Shown here: piece by piece, positions 1-7,921 of the stretch
How the letters are laid out: each line of letters starts with the position of its first letter
How positions within the stretch are numbered: the stretch's first letter is position 1
Source: DATDEW01 sp046590205
Lineage (GTDB): Bacteria; Bacteroidota; Ignavibacteria; Palsa-1295
Assembly (NCBI GenBank): GCA_046590205.1
Contig: JBKJTT010000007.1
Span: forward strand, 97,324 to 161,323
Direction: 5' to 3'
Length of the DNA: 64,000 bases
Translations under genes and position numbers: made by a program
Notes under the pieces: generated by a model
Told to the model about the DNA's origin: nothing
Seen by the model: only the letters and a program-made list of their open reading frames with translations
The model's database searches: none

Positions 1-105
1 TGCATGAACGCGGACGATAACGCTAGCGCGCTTCGGCGCCTGCGGCGCGCCGACATCCTTAATGGTAATAGCACCTGAGCGCAATGATTGGAGTAGCTGT
101 TTCAA
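1..105 (-). CDS. Two-domain (zinc-dehydrogenase/Gfo-Idh-MocA) oxidoreductase, N-terminal fragment
   Basis: Only the first 35 codons lie in the window; the gene runs off the left edge. The translation starts at a TTG (103-105), because an in-frame stop lies two codons upstream, and begins MKQLLQSLRSGAITIKDV followed by a proline/arginine-rich turn and a VIVRVHA strand. This matches the N-terminus I know from the fused oxidoreductases in polysaccharide gene clusters, which carry a GroES-like alcohol dehydrogenase half and a Gfo/Idh/MocA half. The family assignment rests on this short stretch only. The nearby Ugd and Uxs genes fit a surface-polysaccharide context. The catalytic parts are outside the window, so the reaction cannot be judged. 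Confidence 0.6.
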   Translation of the reverse strand, partial: MKQLLQSLRSGAITIKDVGAPQAPKRASVIVRVHA

Positions 106-189
106 ACTTTAATGGTAACTATCTCAATTTACTCGTGAACTCAACAGTATCTACTAATCTTTGTTTCCTGTGATATAGAGCAAACGCAT

Positions 190-945
190 ATGAAGATTAC
201 GGTACTTTTGATGCTTGTTACATTTGGTGCATCAGTTTTTGCCCAAAAGAAAGCAGACTACAGCTCGCAGTGGGCGCGTGACCTTGATAAATATCCTGGG
301 GGAGTAGATGCCCTTGAAGAGATGAAACGGCGTGATCTTTCCTCATTCTGGTTATCAGGTTCGCAGTCACAAAATGGTGTTTATGGTGATGATTATTGGC
401 GCATAGAATTTCATCTTTCCGATATCGAGCAAGTTAAGGATGACCTCCTCTCCTACAGAGTGAAAGGAAAAGACAGACATAAGAACGTTGTTACTCCGTT
501 TGAAGGCACGATTCGTATTACCAAAGCGCTGCGGTACTCTAAGCCGCATGAAATGAATGATAGCGTCAATCCGCTTCGTATCACAGCCATCTATGAATTT
601 ACTGAAGATAAAGCATCGAAGTATTCGGGAGTATTTAGCGGCACGCTTCGTACTGATTTTATCTATAAGCCAAGTGAGCCGGATAAGTTGGCGCTCGACC
701 AAGAGGGTGATGACGGCTATATGAATAATACCTTCGTCGGCATCTGGACTTCAAAAAACGGTAAGCAAAAGAAATGTATCTGGGGATTAGAGCGTCTGCC
801 GTTCACTGAAGATTGGGATGAAGGTGCAGGAGAAATTTATGTCAATAAGAAGTACATCAAGAACGGATGGGAAAGCTACATGAAGCACAATGAACTTACA
901 GAAAAGAACGGCGTCATCATGCAAAAAGATATGTGGTGGAAGTAG
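190..945 (+). CDS. Secreted protein of unknown function
   Basis: 251 residues with a clear signal peptide (residues 1-19, hydrophobic core followed by SVFAQ, a plausible signal peptidase I site), so the product is exported to the periplasm or beyond. The mature part is rich in aromatic and charged residues and holds no cysteine pair, no membrane segment and no sorting domain that I can recognise. It has alternating strand-like segments, including a stretch around residues 105-175 that could be a small beta-rich domain, but I cannot name a family. It stands alone: the left neighbour is divergent and the right neighbour runs toward it. Start: ATG at 190 directly opens the signal peptide. Confidence 0.75.
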   Translation: MKITVLLMLVTFGASVFAQKKADYSSQWARDLDKYPGGVDALEEMKRRDLSSFWLSGSQSQNGVYGDDYWRIEFHLSDIEQVKDDLLSYRVKGKDRHKNVVTPFEGTIRITKALRYSKPHEMNDSVNPLRITAIYEFTEDKASKYSGVFSGTLRTDFIYKPSEPDKLALDQEGDDGYMNNTFVGIWTSKNGKQKKCIWGLERLPFTEDWDEGAGEIYVNKKYIKNGWESYMKHNELTEKNGVIMQKDMWWK

Positions 946-1024
946 TTATTCGAATGGTTAGATCGGGACGAACCACCCTTTTACATGTACCGTCAGCCCA
1001 AGCCAAACCTGGTGTGTGGAATAG

Positions 1025-1056
1025 TCGAAGTTTTTGGGGTTCGAAGTTTTTGGGGT
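1025..1056 (+). repeat. 16-bp perfect tandem duplication
   Basis: The unit TCGAAGTTTTTGGGGT occurs twice head to tail (1025-1040 and 1041-1056) in the short gap between two convergent genes. The G-rich ending and the T run could form part of a terminator for the rightward gene, but no clear stem is visible. It looks like a replication-slippage duplication. Confidence 0.85.
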
Positions 1057-1061
1057 ATGGG

Positions 1062-1982
1062 TTATTCTTCGCCAAAGTAATCGTGATCAATTTTTTTTAT
1101 TGAATAGGTTTGAGAAGTGGTAACCCCTAAATCATGGTCTATCATTAACTTTGATAAATGTACCCCTTCGATTAGTACTATCTTTTTATTTCTAATATCA
1201 TCGGCGTACTTTTTTGCATCTGGCGAGAAAGTAGAAGTTGTAATCATAACACCTTTGTGTGCTCCTTTAGCATCTAGCGCACCGGAAAATGATTGAACTT
1301 CAGGTCTACCAACACTGCCATTCCATCGTTTAGCTTGTACATAAATATTATCAAGGCCTAATTTATCTTCTTTGATAATACCATCAATACCACCATCTCC
1401 GACTTTTCCAATTACTGCCTCTTCAATATCGTTATATGAACCGCCATATCCCATCGCCATAAGAAGTTCAACAACAAGGGTTTCGAAGAAGGCTGGAGAA
1501 GATTCTTTGATTTTTTCTAAAAGCTCTTTTTCAAGACTTAGTCTTATTTCTTTATATGATTTATCAAGAACTTCGTTTGGAGTTTTTAACTCATCAGTTG
1601 AGATGTTTGATTCTACATGTTCGTCATCTTCTGCTTTTGCCCTGTTTCTAAACTCTTCAAAACTTTCAAATTTTGTTAGATACTTAATGTTTATGTAAGA
1701 AGGTTTACTTTTCAACTCCTTCAAACCCATATCTGTAATCTGAATATAACCTCTTGAAGAACGTCTAATCAAACCTGCTTGATATAAATAGCTAATCGCC
1801 CACGCAATCCGATTATGAAATTTCTTTTGCTTTCCACTCGGTAATAACTCGTTAATTTCATCCTGAGAAAGTGAAAATTTCAAAGCAAGTTCGCTCACCA
1901 CATCATGAGTTTTATGTGGCTGTTGGTCGCCAGTCAATTCAAGAACTGGAAGCATTAGTGATTGAAAATCAGGTATCGGCAT
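1062..1982 (-). CDS. mrr: Mrr-type restriction endonuclease
   Basis: 306 residues. The first 90 residues form the winged-helix Mrr N-terminal domain; residues about 160-290 form the Mrr catalytic domain of the PD-(D/E)XK fold. The catalytic signature is visible: GDGGIDGII, then a strand ending VQAKRW, which gives the Asp and the Gln-x-Lys of the Mrr active site. The VGRPEVQ and GVMITTSTFS segments are also typical. Mrr enzymes cut methylated foreign DNA (type IV) or act as stress-linked nucleases. No methyltransferase or specificity gene is next to it, which fits a stand-alone type IV enzyme. The gene is clearly more AT-rich than the housekeeping genes in this window, a sign of recent gain. 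Confidence 0.9.
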   Translation of the reverse strand: MPIPDFQSLMLPVLELTGDQQPHKTHDVVSELALKFSLSQDEINELLPSGKQKKFHNRIAWAISYLYQAGLIRRSSRGYIQITDMGLKELKSKPSYINIKYLTKFESFEEFRNRAKAEDDEHVESNISTDELKTPNEVLDKSYKEIRLSLEKELLEKIKESSPAFFETLVVELLMAMGYGGSYNDIEEAVIGKVGDGGIDGIIKEDKLGLDNIYVQAKRWNGSVGRPEVQSFSGALDAKGAHKGVMITTSTFSPDAKKYADDIRNKKIVLIEGVHLSKLMIDHDLGVTTSQTYSIKKIDHDYFGEE

Positions 1983-2023
1983 TAGGTTTTATTTAGTATT
2001 AATCAGCCACGAAAATACGACGA

Positions 2024-2266
2024 TTAATGCTGCCCTTTTAAGAATCCTTCGACGGATAGATGTTCATCTAATTCTTCCCACTCAATGCCAAGACCTTTGC
2101 CAATCCATGTATAGTTCTTGCGCTGTTCGGGGGTTGCATTATGGAGGCGAGGATACCAAATAATAGGTACTTGAATAACTCTCGCATCGTCGAGATAGAC
2201 AATGAGATAATCATCAGTAAAGTCAAGCGTTGTAGCTCGTGGTCGTGTTTCAACTGAAGTATTCAT
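2024..2266 (-). CDS. DUF2442 domain protein
   Basis: 80 residues covering a whole DUF2442 domain: a strand pair ending in LIVYLDDARVIQVPI and then the conserved WYPRL...ATPEQR segment, with the typical GLGIEWEELDEHLSVEGFL ending. DUF2442 proteins are small, often found next to DUF4160 proteins in a two-gene unit that resembles a toxin-antitoxin pair, although a toxic activity is not established to my knowledge. Its start overlaps the end of the upstream DUF4160 gene by 17 bases, so the two are translated as a unit. The function is unknown; the pairing is the main information. Confidence 0.85.
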   Translation of the reverse strand: MNTSVETRPRATTLDFTDDYLIVYLDDARVIQVPIIWYPRLHNATPEQRKNYTWIGKGLGIEWEELDEHLSVEGFLKGQH

Positions 2267-2486
2267 TCCACTTTTGAATTAAAATATCTCTGTTAACAAC
2301 AAGAGTCTCATACATGAAACGCAACTCACGCGGCGAAAAGTCCTCTGAATAATCAATCTCAACCTCCGGATGAAGCCAGAATTTTGCAATAGCCTCACCT
2401 TTTTTAATATGAATATGTATCGGTTCACTTCCTTCGTTCGAGAAGAAAAAGAACGAGTACCCATTTATGAAAAGTACTTTCGGCAT
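2250..2486 (-). CDS. DUF4160 domain protein
   Basis: 78 residues that match the DUF4160 pattern: a first strand with FFFFSNEG, then the diagnostic PIHIHIKKGEAIAKFWL with paired histidines, and a C-terminal helix beginning SPRELRFM. This is the first gene of the DUF4160/DUF2442 pair. The histidine cluster suggests a metal or nucleic-acid site but this is not proven for the family. The gene begins only three bases downstream of the uxs stop on the same strand, so it may be transcribed with the sugar-nucleotide genes although it has no evident link with them. It sits next to mrr, consistent with a small accessory patch. Confidence 0.85.
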   Translation of the reverse strand: MPKVLFINGYSFFFFSNEGSEPIHIHIKKGEAIAKFWLHPEVEIDYSEDFSPRELRFMYETLVVNRDILIQKWNEYFS

Positions 2487-2489
2487 TTC

Positions 2490-3428
2490 CTACTTCAACG
2501 CATCCCTAAAATACGCAATGGTTTTTTCTAAGCCGACTTTGCGGTCAACTTTTGGCTCCCAACCGAGGAGGGATTTGGCGAGGGTGATATCGGGTTGGCG
2601 GACTTGCGGGTCGTCCTGCGGCAAGGGCATGAATACGATCTTGCTTTTTGATTCGGGTATCATTGCTTTTATCTCTTCAGCAAGTTGGAGCATCGTTACT
2701 TCGTCGGGATTGCCGATATTAACAGGGTTCGAATAGTCGCACATGAGCAGGCGGTAGATACCCTCGACAAGGTCAGAGACGTAGCATACGCTGCGCGTCT
2801 GCGCGCCGGTCCCGAAAACGGTTATGTCTTCGTTGCGGAGCGCTTGTGTTGTGAAGGCAGGAATTGCGCGTCCGTCTTCGATACGCATACGCTCGCCGTA
2901 GGTGTTAAAGATTCGGATGATTCTCGTCTCAAGTCCGTGATAGCGGTGGTATGCCATTGTCATCGCTTCGGCAAAGCGTTTTGCCTCGTCATAGACTCCG
3001 CGGATACCGATCGGGTTCACATTTCCCCAATAGGTTTCCGGCTGTGGATGAATAGCGGGGTCTCCGTACGTCTCAGAGGTCGAAGCGAGCAGGAAGCGGG
3101 CATTCTTTGCCTTGGCGAGTCCGAGTGCCTTGTGCGTCCCCAGAGAGCCCACCTTGAGCGTCTGGATAGGCAGCTTCAAGTAGTCGATCGGGCTGGCAGG
3201 CGATGCGAAGTGCAAAACGTAGTCCAGATGACCCGGCACATGGATGAAATTCGTGACATCGTAATGCTCGAATGTGAAGTTCGGCTTGCCAAAAAGATGG
3301 TCAACATTATCGGCATGTCCGGTAACAAGGTTATCCATGCAGATAACATCATGACCTTCAGCTACAAATCGCTCGCAAAGATGGCTACCTAAAAATCCAG
3401 CACCGCCGGTGATCAACGTTCTTGGCAT
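2490..3428 (-). CDS. UDP-glucuronate decarboxylase (UDP-xylose synthase), SDR family
   Basis: 312 residues, the usual length for bacterial Uxs. The NAD-binding glycine motif GGAGFLG is at residues 8-14, the active-site Tyr-x-x-x-Lys is Y146/K150, and the STSETYGDP segment before it is characteristic of this branch, as is the RIFNTYG...RAIPAF region. The enzyme converts UDP-glucuronate to UDP-xylose with CO2 loss in the cytoplasm. The upstream gene on the same strand is UDP-glucose dehydrogenase, which supplies the substrate; together they feed a xylose-containing surface glycan. A palindromic repeat element lies between the two. A related dTDP-glucose dehydratase activity is less likely, given the neighbour and motif choice. 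Confidence 0.9.
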   Translation of the reverse strand: MPRTLITGGAGFLGSHLCERFVAEGHDVICMDNLVTGHADNVDHLFGKPNFTFEHYDVTNFIHVPGHLDYVLHFASPASPIDYLKLPIQTLKVGSLGTHKALGLAKAKNARFLLASTSETYGDPAIHPQPETYWGNVNPIGIRGVYDEAKRFAEAMTMAYHRYHGLETRIIRIFNTYGERMRIEDGRAIPAFTTQALRNEDITVFGTGAQTRSVCYVSDLVEGIYRLLMCDYSNPVNIGNPDEVTMLQLAEEIKAMIPESKSKIVFMPLPQDDPQVRQPDITLAKSLLGWEPKVDRKVGLEKTIAYFRDALK

Positions 3429-3456
3429 TATTTTTCTTTTACAAATTGTATGAGTT

Positions 3457-3570
3457 TGTCATTGCGAGAAGGGCTTTAGCCCGACGAAGCAATCTAAACT
3501 TTCAGAATTCAGCACTCATTGACATTTTAGATTGCTTCGTCACTCCCTTCGGTCGCTCCTCGCAATGACA
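3457..3570. repeat. Dispersed-type inverted repeat between uxs and ugd
   Basis: The outer arms TGTCATTGCGAG (3457-3468) and CTCGCAATGACA (3559-3570) are perfect reverse complements. Inner arms around GACGAAGCAATCTAAA (3483-3498) and TTTAGATTGCTTCGTC (3526-3541) also pair. The layout is that of a small non-coding palindromic element; similar TGTCATTGCGAG repeats are, from general knowledge, scattered in many Bacteroidota and other genomes. It contains no reading frame and could be folded in the transcript between the two genes. Confidence 0.85.
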
Positions 3571-3580
3571 CAAAGTAATT

Positions 3581-4888
3581 TTATCTTCTTCCAATTCCAA
3601 AGTAAGTAAACCCGAATTCTTTCATTTTTTCAGGATCGTAAATATTTCTTCCGTCGAATATGACTTTATCTTTTATCGATGAAGCAATAGCTTTAAGATC
3701 TGGGTTGCGGAATTCATTCCACTCTGTTATGACGATAAGTGCATCGGCGCCATCGAGTGCTTTCATGTTGCGGTGACGATACTGTAGCGAGTCTGATTCC
3801 GGTAGTACTTTCATCATCGCGGGAATTGCCACGGGGTCTGATGCCTGCACCTTTGCACCATGCTCTATGAGAGATTTAATAATTTCAATTGACGGCGCTT
3901 CGCGGATATCATCGGTCTTTGGTTTGAAGGAAAGTCCCCAGATAGCAAATGTTTTTCCTTTGATGTTACCGTTATAGTGAGCGAGTATTTTTTCGACAAG
4001 AATTTTCTTCTGCGCTTTATTGACTTCTTGCGCAGCGCGCATCATCTTGAAGTCGTACGAGTAGTCACCAGCTGTTTTTACGATAGCACTTACATCTTTC
4101 GGGAAGCAGCTTCCGCCGTATCCGACACCAGGGAATAAAAACTGCGAACCGATGCGTGAATCCGATCCGATACCTTTACGCACATTATTCACATCAGCGC
4201 CGACGCGGTCGCAGATGTTCGCGATCTCGTTCATAAATGAAATACGAAGGGCAAGCATTGCATTTGCCGCATACTTCGTAAGCTCTGCGCTCTTTTCATC
4301 CATGATGTAAATAGGATTTCCGGTACGAACGAACGGCTCGTACAACTCCTTCATGATTTCGATAGTGTTCGGGTTTGAAGCGCCTATGACAATGCGGTCT
4401 GGCTTTAAGAAATCCTGAACGGCAGCTCCTTCTTTTAAGAACTCCGGATTAGAAACCACATCAACGTGTATCTTTGTATTCGCTTCAAAGATAGCTTTTA
4501 CTTTTTCCGCCGTGCCGACAGGTACTGTAGATTTATTTACGATGACCTTTGGTTCTGTAATAAGTTTGGAAATTGTCTCGGCACATTGAAGGATTCTCGA
4601 TAGGTCAGCCGCACCATCTTCGCCTTGCGGAGTTGGTAATGCAAAAAAGATGACCTTTGCATCTTTGACCGCTTCTTCGTAGCTTGTCGTGAACGAGAGA
4701 CGTCCCTCTTTGGCATTGAACTGGACTATTTCTTCGAGACCCGGTTCATAAATCGGTATCTCGCCGCGGCGGAGCATTTCGATCTTTTCTTGGGCGATGT
4801 CCATGCAGACAACGCAGTGTCCGGTCTCAGCAAGTCCGGCTCCAGTGACAAGTCCTACGTATCCTGTTCCAATGATAGAGATATTCAT
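3581..4888 (-). CDS. ugd: UDP-glucose 6-dehydrogenase
   Basis: 435 residues. The N-terminal Rossmann domain opens with GTGYVG (residues 7-12); the central domain carries the conserved FLKEGAAVQDF and the NAD/substrate-linked Lys; the catalytic cysteine is C261 in GYGGSCFPKD; the C-terminal UDP-binding domain has GLSFKPKTDDIREAPS. It oxidises UDP-glucose to UDP-glucuronate with two NAD+ in the cytoplasm. Located just upstream of uxs on the same strand, it forms a two-step route to UDP-xylose. Length and motifs fit the UDP-glucose branch rather than the GDP-mannose branch, although the separation is by overall look only. Confidence 0.93.
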   Translation of the reverse strand: MNISIIGTGYVGLVTGAGLAETGHCVVCMDIAQEKIEMLRRGEIPIYEPGLEEIVQFNAKEGRLSFTTSYEEAVKDAKVIFFALPTPQGEDGAADLSRILQCAETISKLITEPKVIVNKSTVPVGTAEKVKAIFEANTKIHVDVVSNPEFLKEGAAVQDFLKPDRIVIGASNPNTIEIMKELYEPFVRTGNPIYIMDEKSAELTKYAANAMLALRISFMNEIANICDRVGADVNNVRKGIGSDSRIGSQFLFPGVGYGGSCFPKDVSAIVKTAGDYSYDFKMMRAAQEVNKAQKKILVEKILAHYNGNIKGKTFAIWGLSFKPKTDDIREAPSIEIIKSLIEHGAKVQASDPVAIPAMMKVLPESDSLQYRHRNMKALDGADALIVITEWNEFRNPDLKAIASSIKDKVIFDGRNIYDPEKMKEFGFTYFGIGRR

Positions 4889-4920
4889 CGTGCTTGGTAT
4901 CTACTTACTTCCCACATCCT

Positions 4921-5178
4921 CTTTAAATCTTCTTTCTTTTGTTTAAATACTTTAATTAATAGTATTATTTAAAGGGTGTTGGTATGTTGATTAGTTTATT
5001 TTCCGAGTGATTTACGTATAAATACACTACGGGAAGGCAAGTTAACAAGTTATCCAGTATAATGTTCACATGTGGAAGGGTAGAAAGTTATCCATAGAAA
5101 AAGTTATTATCCACACGATATCCAAGATAACTTTATTTACCCACGGTTTTGAGAATTCTATACACAGAGTTATACTGT
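4921..5178. other. Candidate chromosomal replication origin (DnaA boxes plus AT-rich block)
   Basis: The non-coding gap 4889-5253 holds an AT-rich block (about 4921-4974, with an inverted repeat TTTAAATAC/GTATTATTTAAA) followed by six DnaA-box-like sites, all on the + strand: TTATCCAGT (5050), TTATCCATA (5088), a perfect TTATCCACA (5107), TTACCCACG (5137), CTATACACA (5158) and TTATACTGT (5170). Against TTATNCACA the mismatches are two, one, none, two, one and two. Flanking genes diverge (ugd left, 5254 right). No dnaA gene is near, but parS-like sites and yidC-mnmE-mnmG occur 29-35 kb away. A DnaA-regulated promoter region is the alternative. Confidence 0.5.
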
Positions 5179-5253
5179 GTGCAAGAAATAATAACGATAT
5201 TATTCAGAAGTTAGCTGTTATCAAAGAGGATGAATTCTTAAGCGTATACTACA

Positions 5254-5460
5254 ATGAGTTTACTCGTTCTACATAAAGTGCTTGTCGCATGTGCTGGTTT
5301 ATTCTTTTTCTTTTTTGGTATCCGAGAGCTTACCAGAGATGGAATACCAAACAACTCACTTATGGCAGTAATTTGCTTAGTACTTGGTCTCGGATGTGTG
5401 ATATATTTCATATGGGTAATGCGCGGCGGATATGCCTGGAAACCGAAAGACCAAGACTAA
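5254..5460 (+). CDS. Small two-helix membrane protein
   Basis: 68 residues. Two hydrophobic segments are visible: about 5-24 (LHKVLVACAGLFFFFFGI) and about 37-56 (AVICLVLGLGCVIYFIWV), joined by a short charged loop, with a hydrophilic tail ending KPKDQD. It is likely an inner-membrane protein. I do not recognise a family. It is the first rightward gene after the candidate origin and precedes the bacilliredoxin gene with a gap of 62 bases. Confidence 0.65.
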   Translation: MSLLVLHKVLVACAGLFFFFFGIRELTRDGIPNNSLMAVICLVLGLGCVIYFIWVMRGGYAWKPKDQD

Positions 5461-5522
5461 CGTAGGATGTTTTTGAAAGATAATTGTTTACAGACCGACT
5501 TTATAATTAAGAACAGATACAT

Positions 5523-5936
5523 ATGATGTACGACCCGATGATGATCCAGCCGATGCGTGATGAACTTACGCGTATAGGAATGAAAGAACTACGCTCACCT
5601 GAAGATGTAGATACAGAACTTCAGGAAAAAGGAACAGCATTTTATTTTATTAACTCTGTCTGTGGATGTGCCGCCGGAAGTGCGCGCCCGGCAATTACGC
5701 TTGCACTACAGCATGAGAAGAAGCCCGAGAAACTCTTGACCTCCTTTGCCGGAAACGACAGGGATGCCGTAGCAAAAGCACGGAGTTATTTTGCGGGGTT
5801 TCCTCCCTCATCGCCCCAGATGGCTATCTTGAAAGACGGGAAAGTTGTCTGGATGATGGAGCGTTGGCAGATCGAAGGCAGAATGCCGCAGGACATCGCC
5901 AAAGACATTATTGGCGCATTTGACTCTCTAAACTAA
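5523..5936 (+). CDS. Bacilliredoxin, BrxA/BrxB family
   Basis: 137 residues, the length of the YphP/YqiW family. The redox motif is CGC at residues 47-49 inside FINSVCGCAAGSARP, which is the family's signature, followed by FAGNDRDAV and the FPPSSPQMAILKDGK segment. Bacilliredoxins are thioredoxin-fold proteins that remove bacillithiol from mixed disulfides on proteins. Whether this organism makes bacillithiol cannot be seen here. Two adjacent ATG codons open the gene; the first was taken. A strong terminator follows directly, so the gene is probably its own unit or ends the one begun at 5254. Confidence 0.93.
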   Translation: MMYDPMMIQPMRDELTRIGMKELRSPEDVDTELQEKGTAFYFINSVCGCAAGSARPAITLALQHEKKPEKLLTSFAGNDRDAVAKARSYFAGFPPSSPQMAILKDGKVVWMMERWQIEGRMPQDIAKDIIGAFDSLN

Positions 5937-5950
5937 GCATTTTTCAGTAA

Positions 5951-5984
5951 ATTCCGCAAGTGTTATAGCTTGCGGAATTTTTTT
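5951..5984 (+). terminator. Rho-independent terminator after the bacilliredoxin gene
   Basis: Perfect 10-bp arms ATTCCGCAAG (5951-5960) and CTTGCGGAAT (5969-5978) around an 8-base loop, followed by a T run. It closes the bacilliredoxin gene 14 bases after its stop. The right arm overlaps the longest possible frame of rpoN, which argues for a later rpoN start. Confidence 0.93.
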
Positions 5985-6032
5985 CTCTGTTCCTACCTTA
6001 GACTTTGGTACGATTTTTGTTGTGTAAATACA

Positions 6033-7562
6033 TTGGCTCTTCAACTTCGGCAGAAACTTGGTCTCTCGCAGCGCCTGACGCCACAGCAGGTGCAATACCT
6101 GCAATTGTTGCAACTGCCATCTCTCCAACTTGAGCAAAAGATTAAGGAAGAGCTTGAAGGAAACCCGCTCTTAGAAGAACTCTCTGATGATGAAGCACAG
6201 CAATACACTAACGATAACAACTCGCTCACGATCGATGAGCCGGTACTTATTCCCTCATCTAATTCTGTTCAGAATGCTGATGCAGAAGTAGAGCAGCCAA
6301 AGCAGGAGCGAACCAACGACTACACGATCGAAGATTTTATGAACGACGAACTTGAGGGATATAAGGTCCCAAGAGGAAGCCGTTCGTTCGATGATGATGA
6401 TGATCGCGAAGATACGGGTGCTGTCGCTGTTGAAAGTTTTACAGATTCGCTACTGTCACAACTGAAGTTTCAAGACGTTTCACCTCGGCTGATGCTGCTT
6501 GCTGAAGAGATTGTTGGCTCACTTGATGAAGACGGCTATCTCCGCGTTCCGCTTGAACAAATTGTGCAAGATACTTCTATTTATTATGGCGAAGAGTTTA
6601 CACAATCAGAAGCAGAACGACTCCTCAAAAAGACACAACACCTCGACCCTCCAGGCATTGCGGCGCGAGACCTGCAAGAGTGCCTGCTTATTCAACTTGA
6701 GATTAAAGGAGAAGGATCTCCCGAAAAGGAACTTGCGATAACTATTATAAAAGACTATTATGATCAGTATATTAAAAAGAAATATGATCTAATCGCAAAG
6801 AAACTAAAGATGAAAGTTGAAGAGCTCAAAGCAGCAGATCATCTTATTCAACGACTTGACCCGATGCCGGGGAAAGCGCCTTCAAGAGGTGAAGGTACAC
6901 GCTATATCACGCCTGACTTTTACATTGAGAAATCGCCGAACGGAAAAGATTTCACGATCACACTTAATGAACGCGGCATACCTACACTGCGAGTAAATGC
7001 GGCATATAAGCAGCTTGTCAAAAAAAGCGGAGTCGATGGCAAACCTGTTGACCAAGAAGTGAAGAAATTCATCAATGATAAATTTCAATCGGCGAAAGAT
7101 TTTCTGCTTGCTATCTATCAAAGACGCGAGACACTGATGAAAGTGATGACTGCTATCGTCTCGCATCAACACGAGTTCTTCGAGAAGGGCGAGAAGTTTC
7201 TGCGCCCGCTCGTCTATAAACAAGTTGCAGAACAAGCCGGTCTCGATATCTCAACGATTAGTCGCGTCGTTAACGGGAAATATTGCCAATGTGATGAAGG
7301 TGTCTATGAGCTGAAGTATTTCTTCAGTGAAGCTATTGCTTTCGAGGGTGGGGACGGCGAGCATGAATCGGTCTCAAATAAAGTTGTCAAGGGACGCATC
7401 AAAGAAATCCTCGAATCCGAAAATCCTGGTGACCCATATTCCGACGAAGACCTTGTTGAGCTACTCAAATCCGACGGCTACACCGTAGCCCGCCGCACCT
7501 TAGCCAAATACCGCGAACAGATGAACATTCCTGTTGCACGGTTGCGGAGAAAGATAGTGTGA
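6033..7562 (+). CDS. rpoN: RNA polymerase sigma-54 factor
   Basis: About 509 residues from a TTG at 6033. That start gives MALQLRQKLGLSQRLTPQQ, the classic N-terminal activator-interacting region; the longer frame from a TTG at 5970 begins inside the upstream terminator stem and is unlikely. An acidic low-complexity stretch follows, then the core-binding domain (LDPPGIAARDLQECL), the central HTH region (DISTISRVVNGKY) and the RpoN box ARRTLAKYRE near residue 486, which reads the -24 element. Sigma-54 needs an AAA+ activator; none is encoded in this window. I found no convincing -24/-12 promoter here. Confidence 0.95.
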   Translation: MALQLRQKLGLSQRLTPQQVQYLQLLQLPSLQLEQKIKEELEGNPLLEELSDDEAQQYTNDNNSLTIDEPVLIPSSNSVQNADAEVEQPKQERTNDYTIEDFMNDELEGYKVPRGSRSFDDDDDREDTGAVAVESFTDSLLSQLKFQDVSPRLMLLAEEIVGSLDEDGYLRVPLEQIVQDTSIYYGEEFTQSEAERLLKKTQHLDPPGIAARDLQECLLIQLEIKGEGSPEKELAITIIKDYYDQYIKKKYDLIAKKLKMKVEELKAADHLIQRLDPMPGKAPSRGEGTRYITPDFYIEKSPNGKDFTITLNERGIPTLRVNAAYKQLVKKSGVDGKPVDQEVKKFINDKFQSAKDFLLAIYQRRETLMKVMTAIVSHQHEFFEKGEKFLRPLVYKQVAEQAGLDISTISRVVNGKYCQCDEGVYELKYFFSEAIAFEGGDGEHESVSNKVVKGRIKEILESENPGDPYSDEDLVELLKSDGYTVARRTLAKYREQMNIPVARLRRKIV

Positions 7563-7600
7563 GAACTGCACCCCTAATATTTTCTGTTAGTAAATAAGTT

Positions 7601-7921
7601 ATGGCAACACAAGATCAGATACTTTTACTGACTAACGACATCGTTCGTTACTTCCAGCCGGAGAAGGTGATTCTCTTTGGCTCGTATGCATATGGCACAC
7701 CACATGCAGGCTCAGATGTGGATATGCTCGTGATTATGCAGTTTGATGGCAACCCAATTGAAAAGATGATAGATATCATCACCACGATTCACCCGAAGCT
7801 TGCTCTTGATCTGAAAGTACGGACACAAACAATGATAGACCGACGCATTGAGATAGGCGATGCGTTTATCCGCGATATATTCAATAACGGAAAAGTACTT
7901 TATGAGAGAGACAACTCGTGA
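7601..7921 (+). CDS. MNT-type nucleotidyltransferase (HEPN/MNT pair, antitoxin side)
   Basis: 106 residues. The minimal nucleotidyltransferase signature is complete: FGSYAYGTPHAGSDVDMLV with GS at 27-28 and the metal-binding Asp 39 and Asp 41; a third acidic residue is probably D70 in LALDLKV. In known HEPN/MNT pairs this protein neutralises the HEPN RNase toxin, in some cases by adding AMP units to it. It overlaps the next gene by about 20 bases, the usual arrangement of such pairs. It follows rpoN by 38 bases, so read-through transcription is possible. Confidence 0.9.
   Translation: MATQDQILLLTNDIVRYFQPEKVILFGSYAYGTPHAGSDVDMLVIMQFDGNPIEKMIDIITTIHPKLALDLKVRTQTMIDRRIEIGDAFIRDIFNNGKVLYERDNS

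Noticed and set aside
2685..3392. 235-codon frame antisense to uxs
   Set aside because: Codon-structure shadow of a clear SDR enzyme; no domain or start signal.
5070..5276. 68-codon frame across the candidate origin
   Set aside because: It covers the DnaA-box row, has no domain, and overlaps the start of the next gene.
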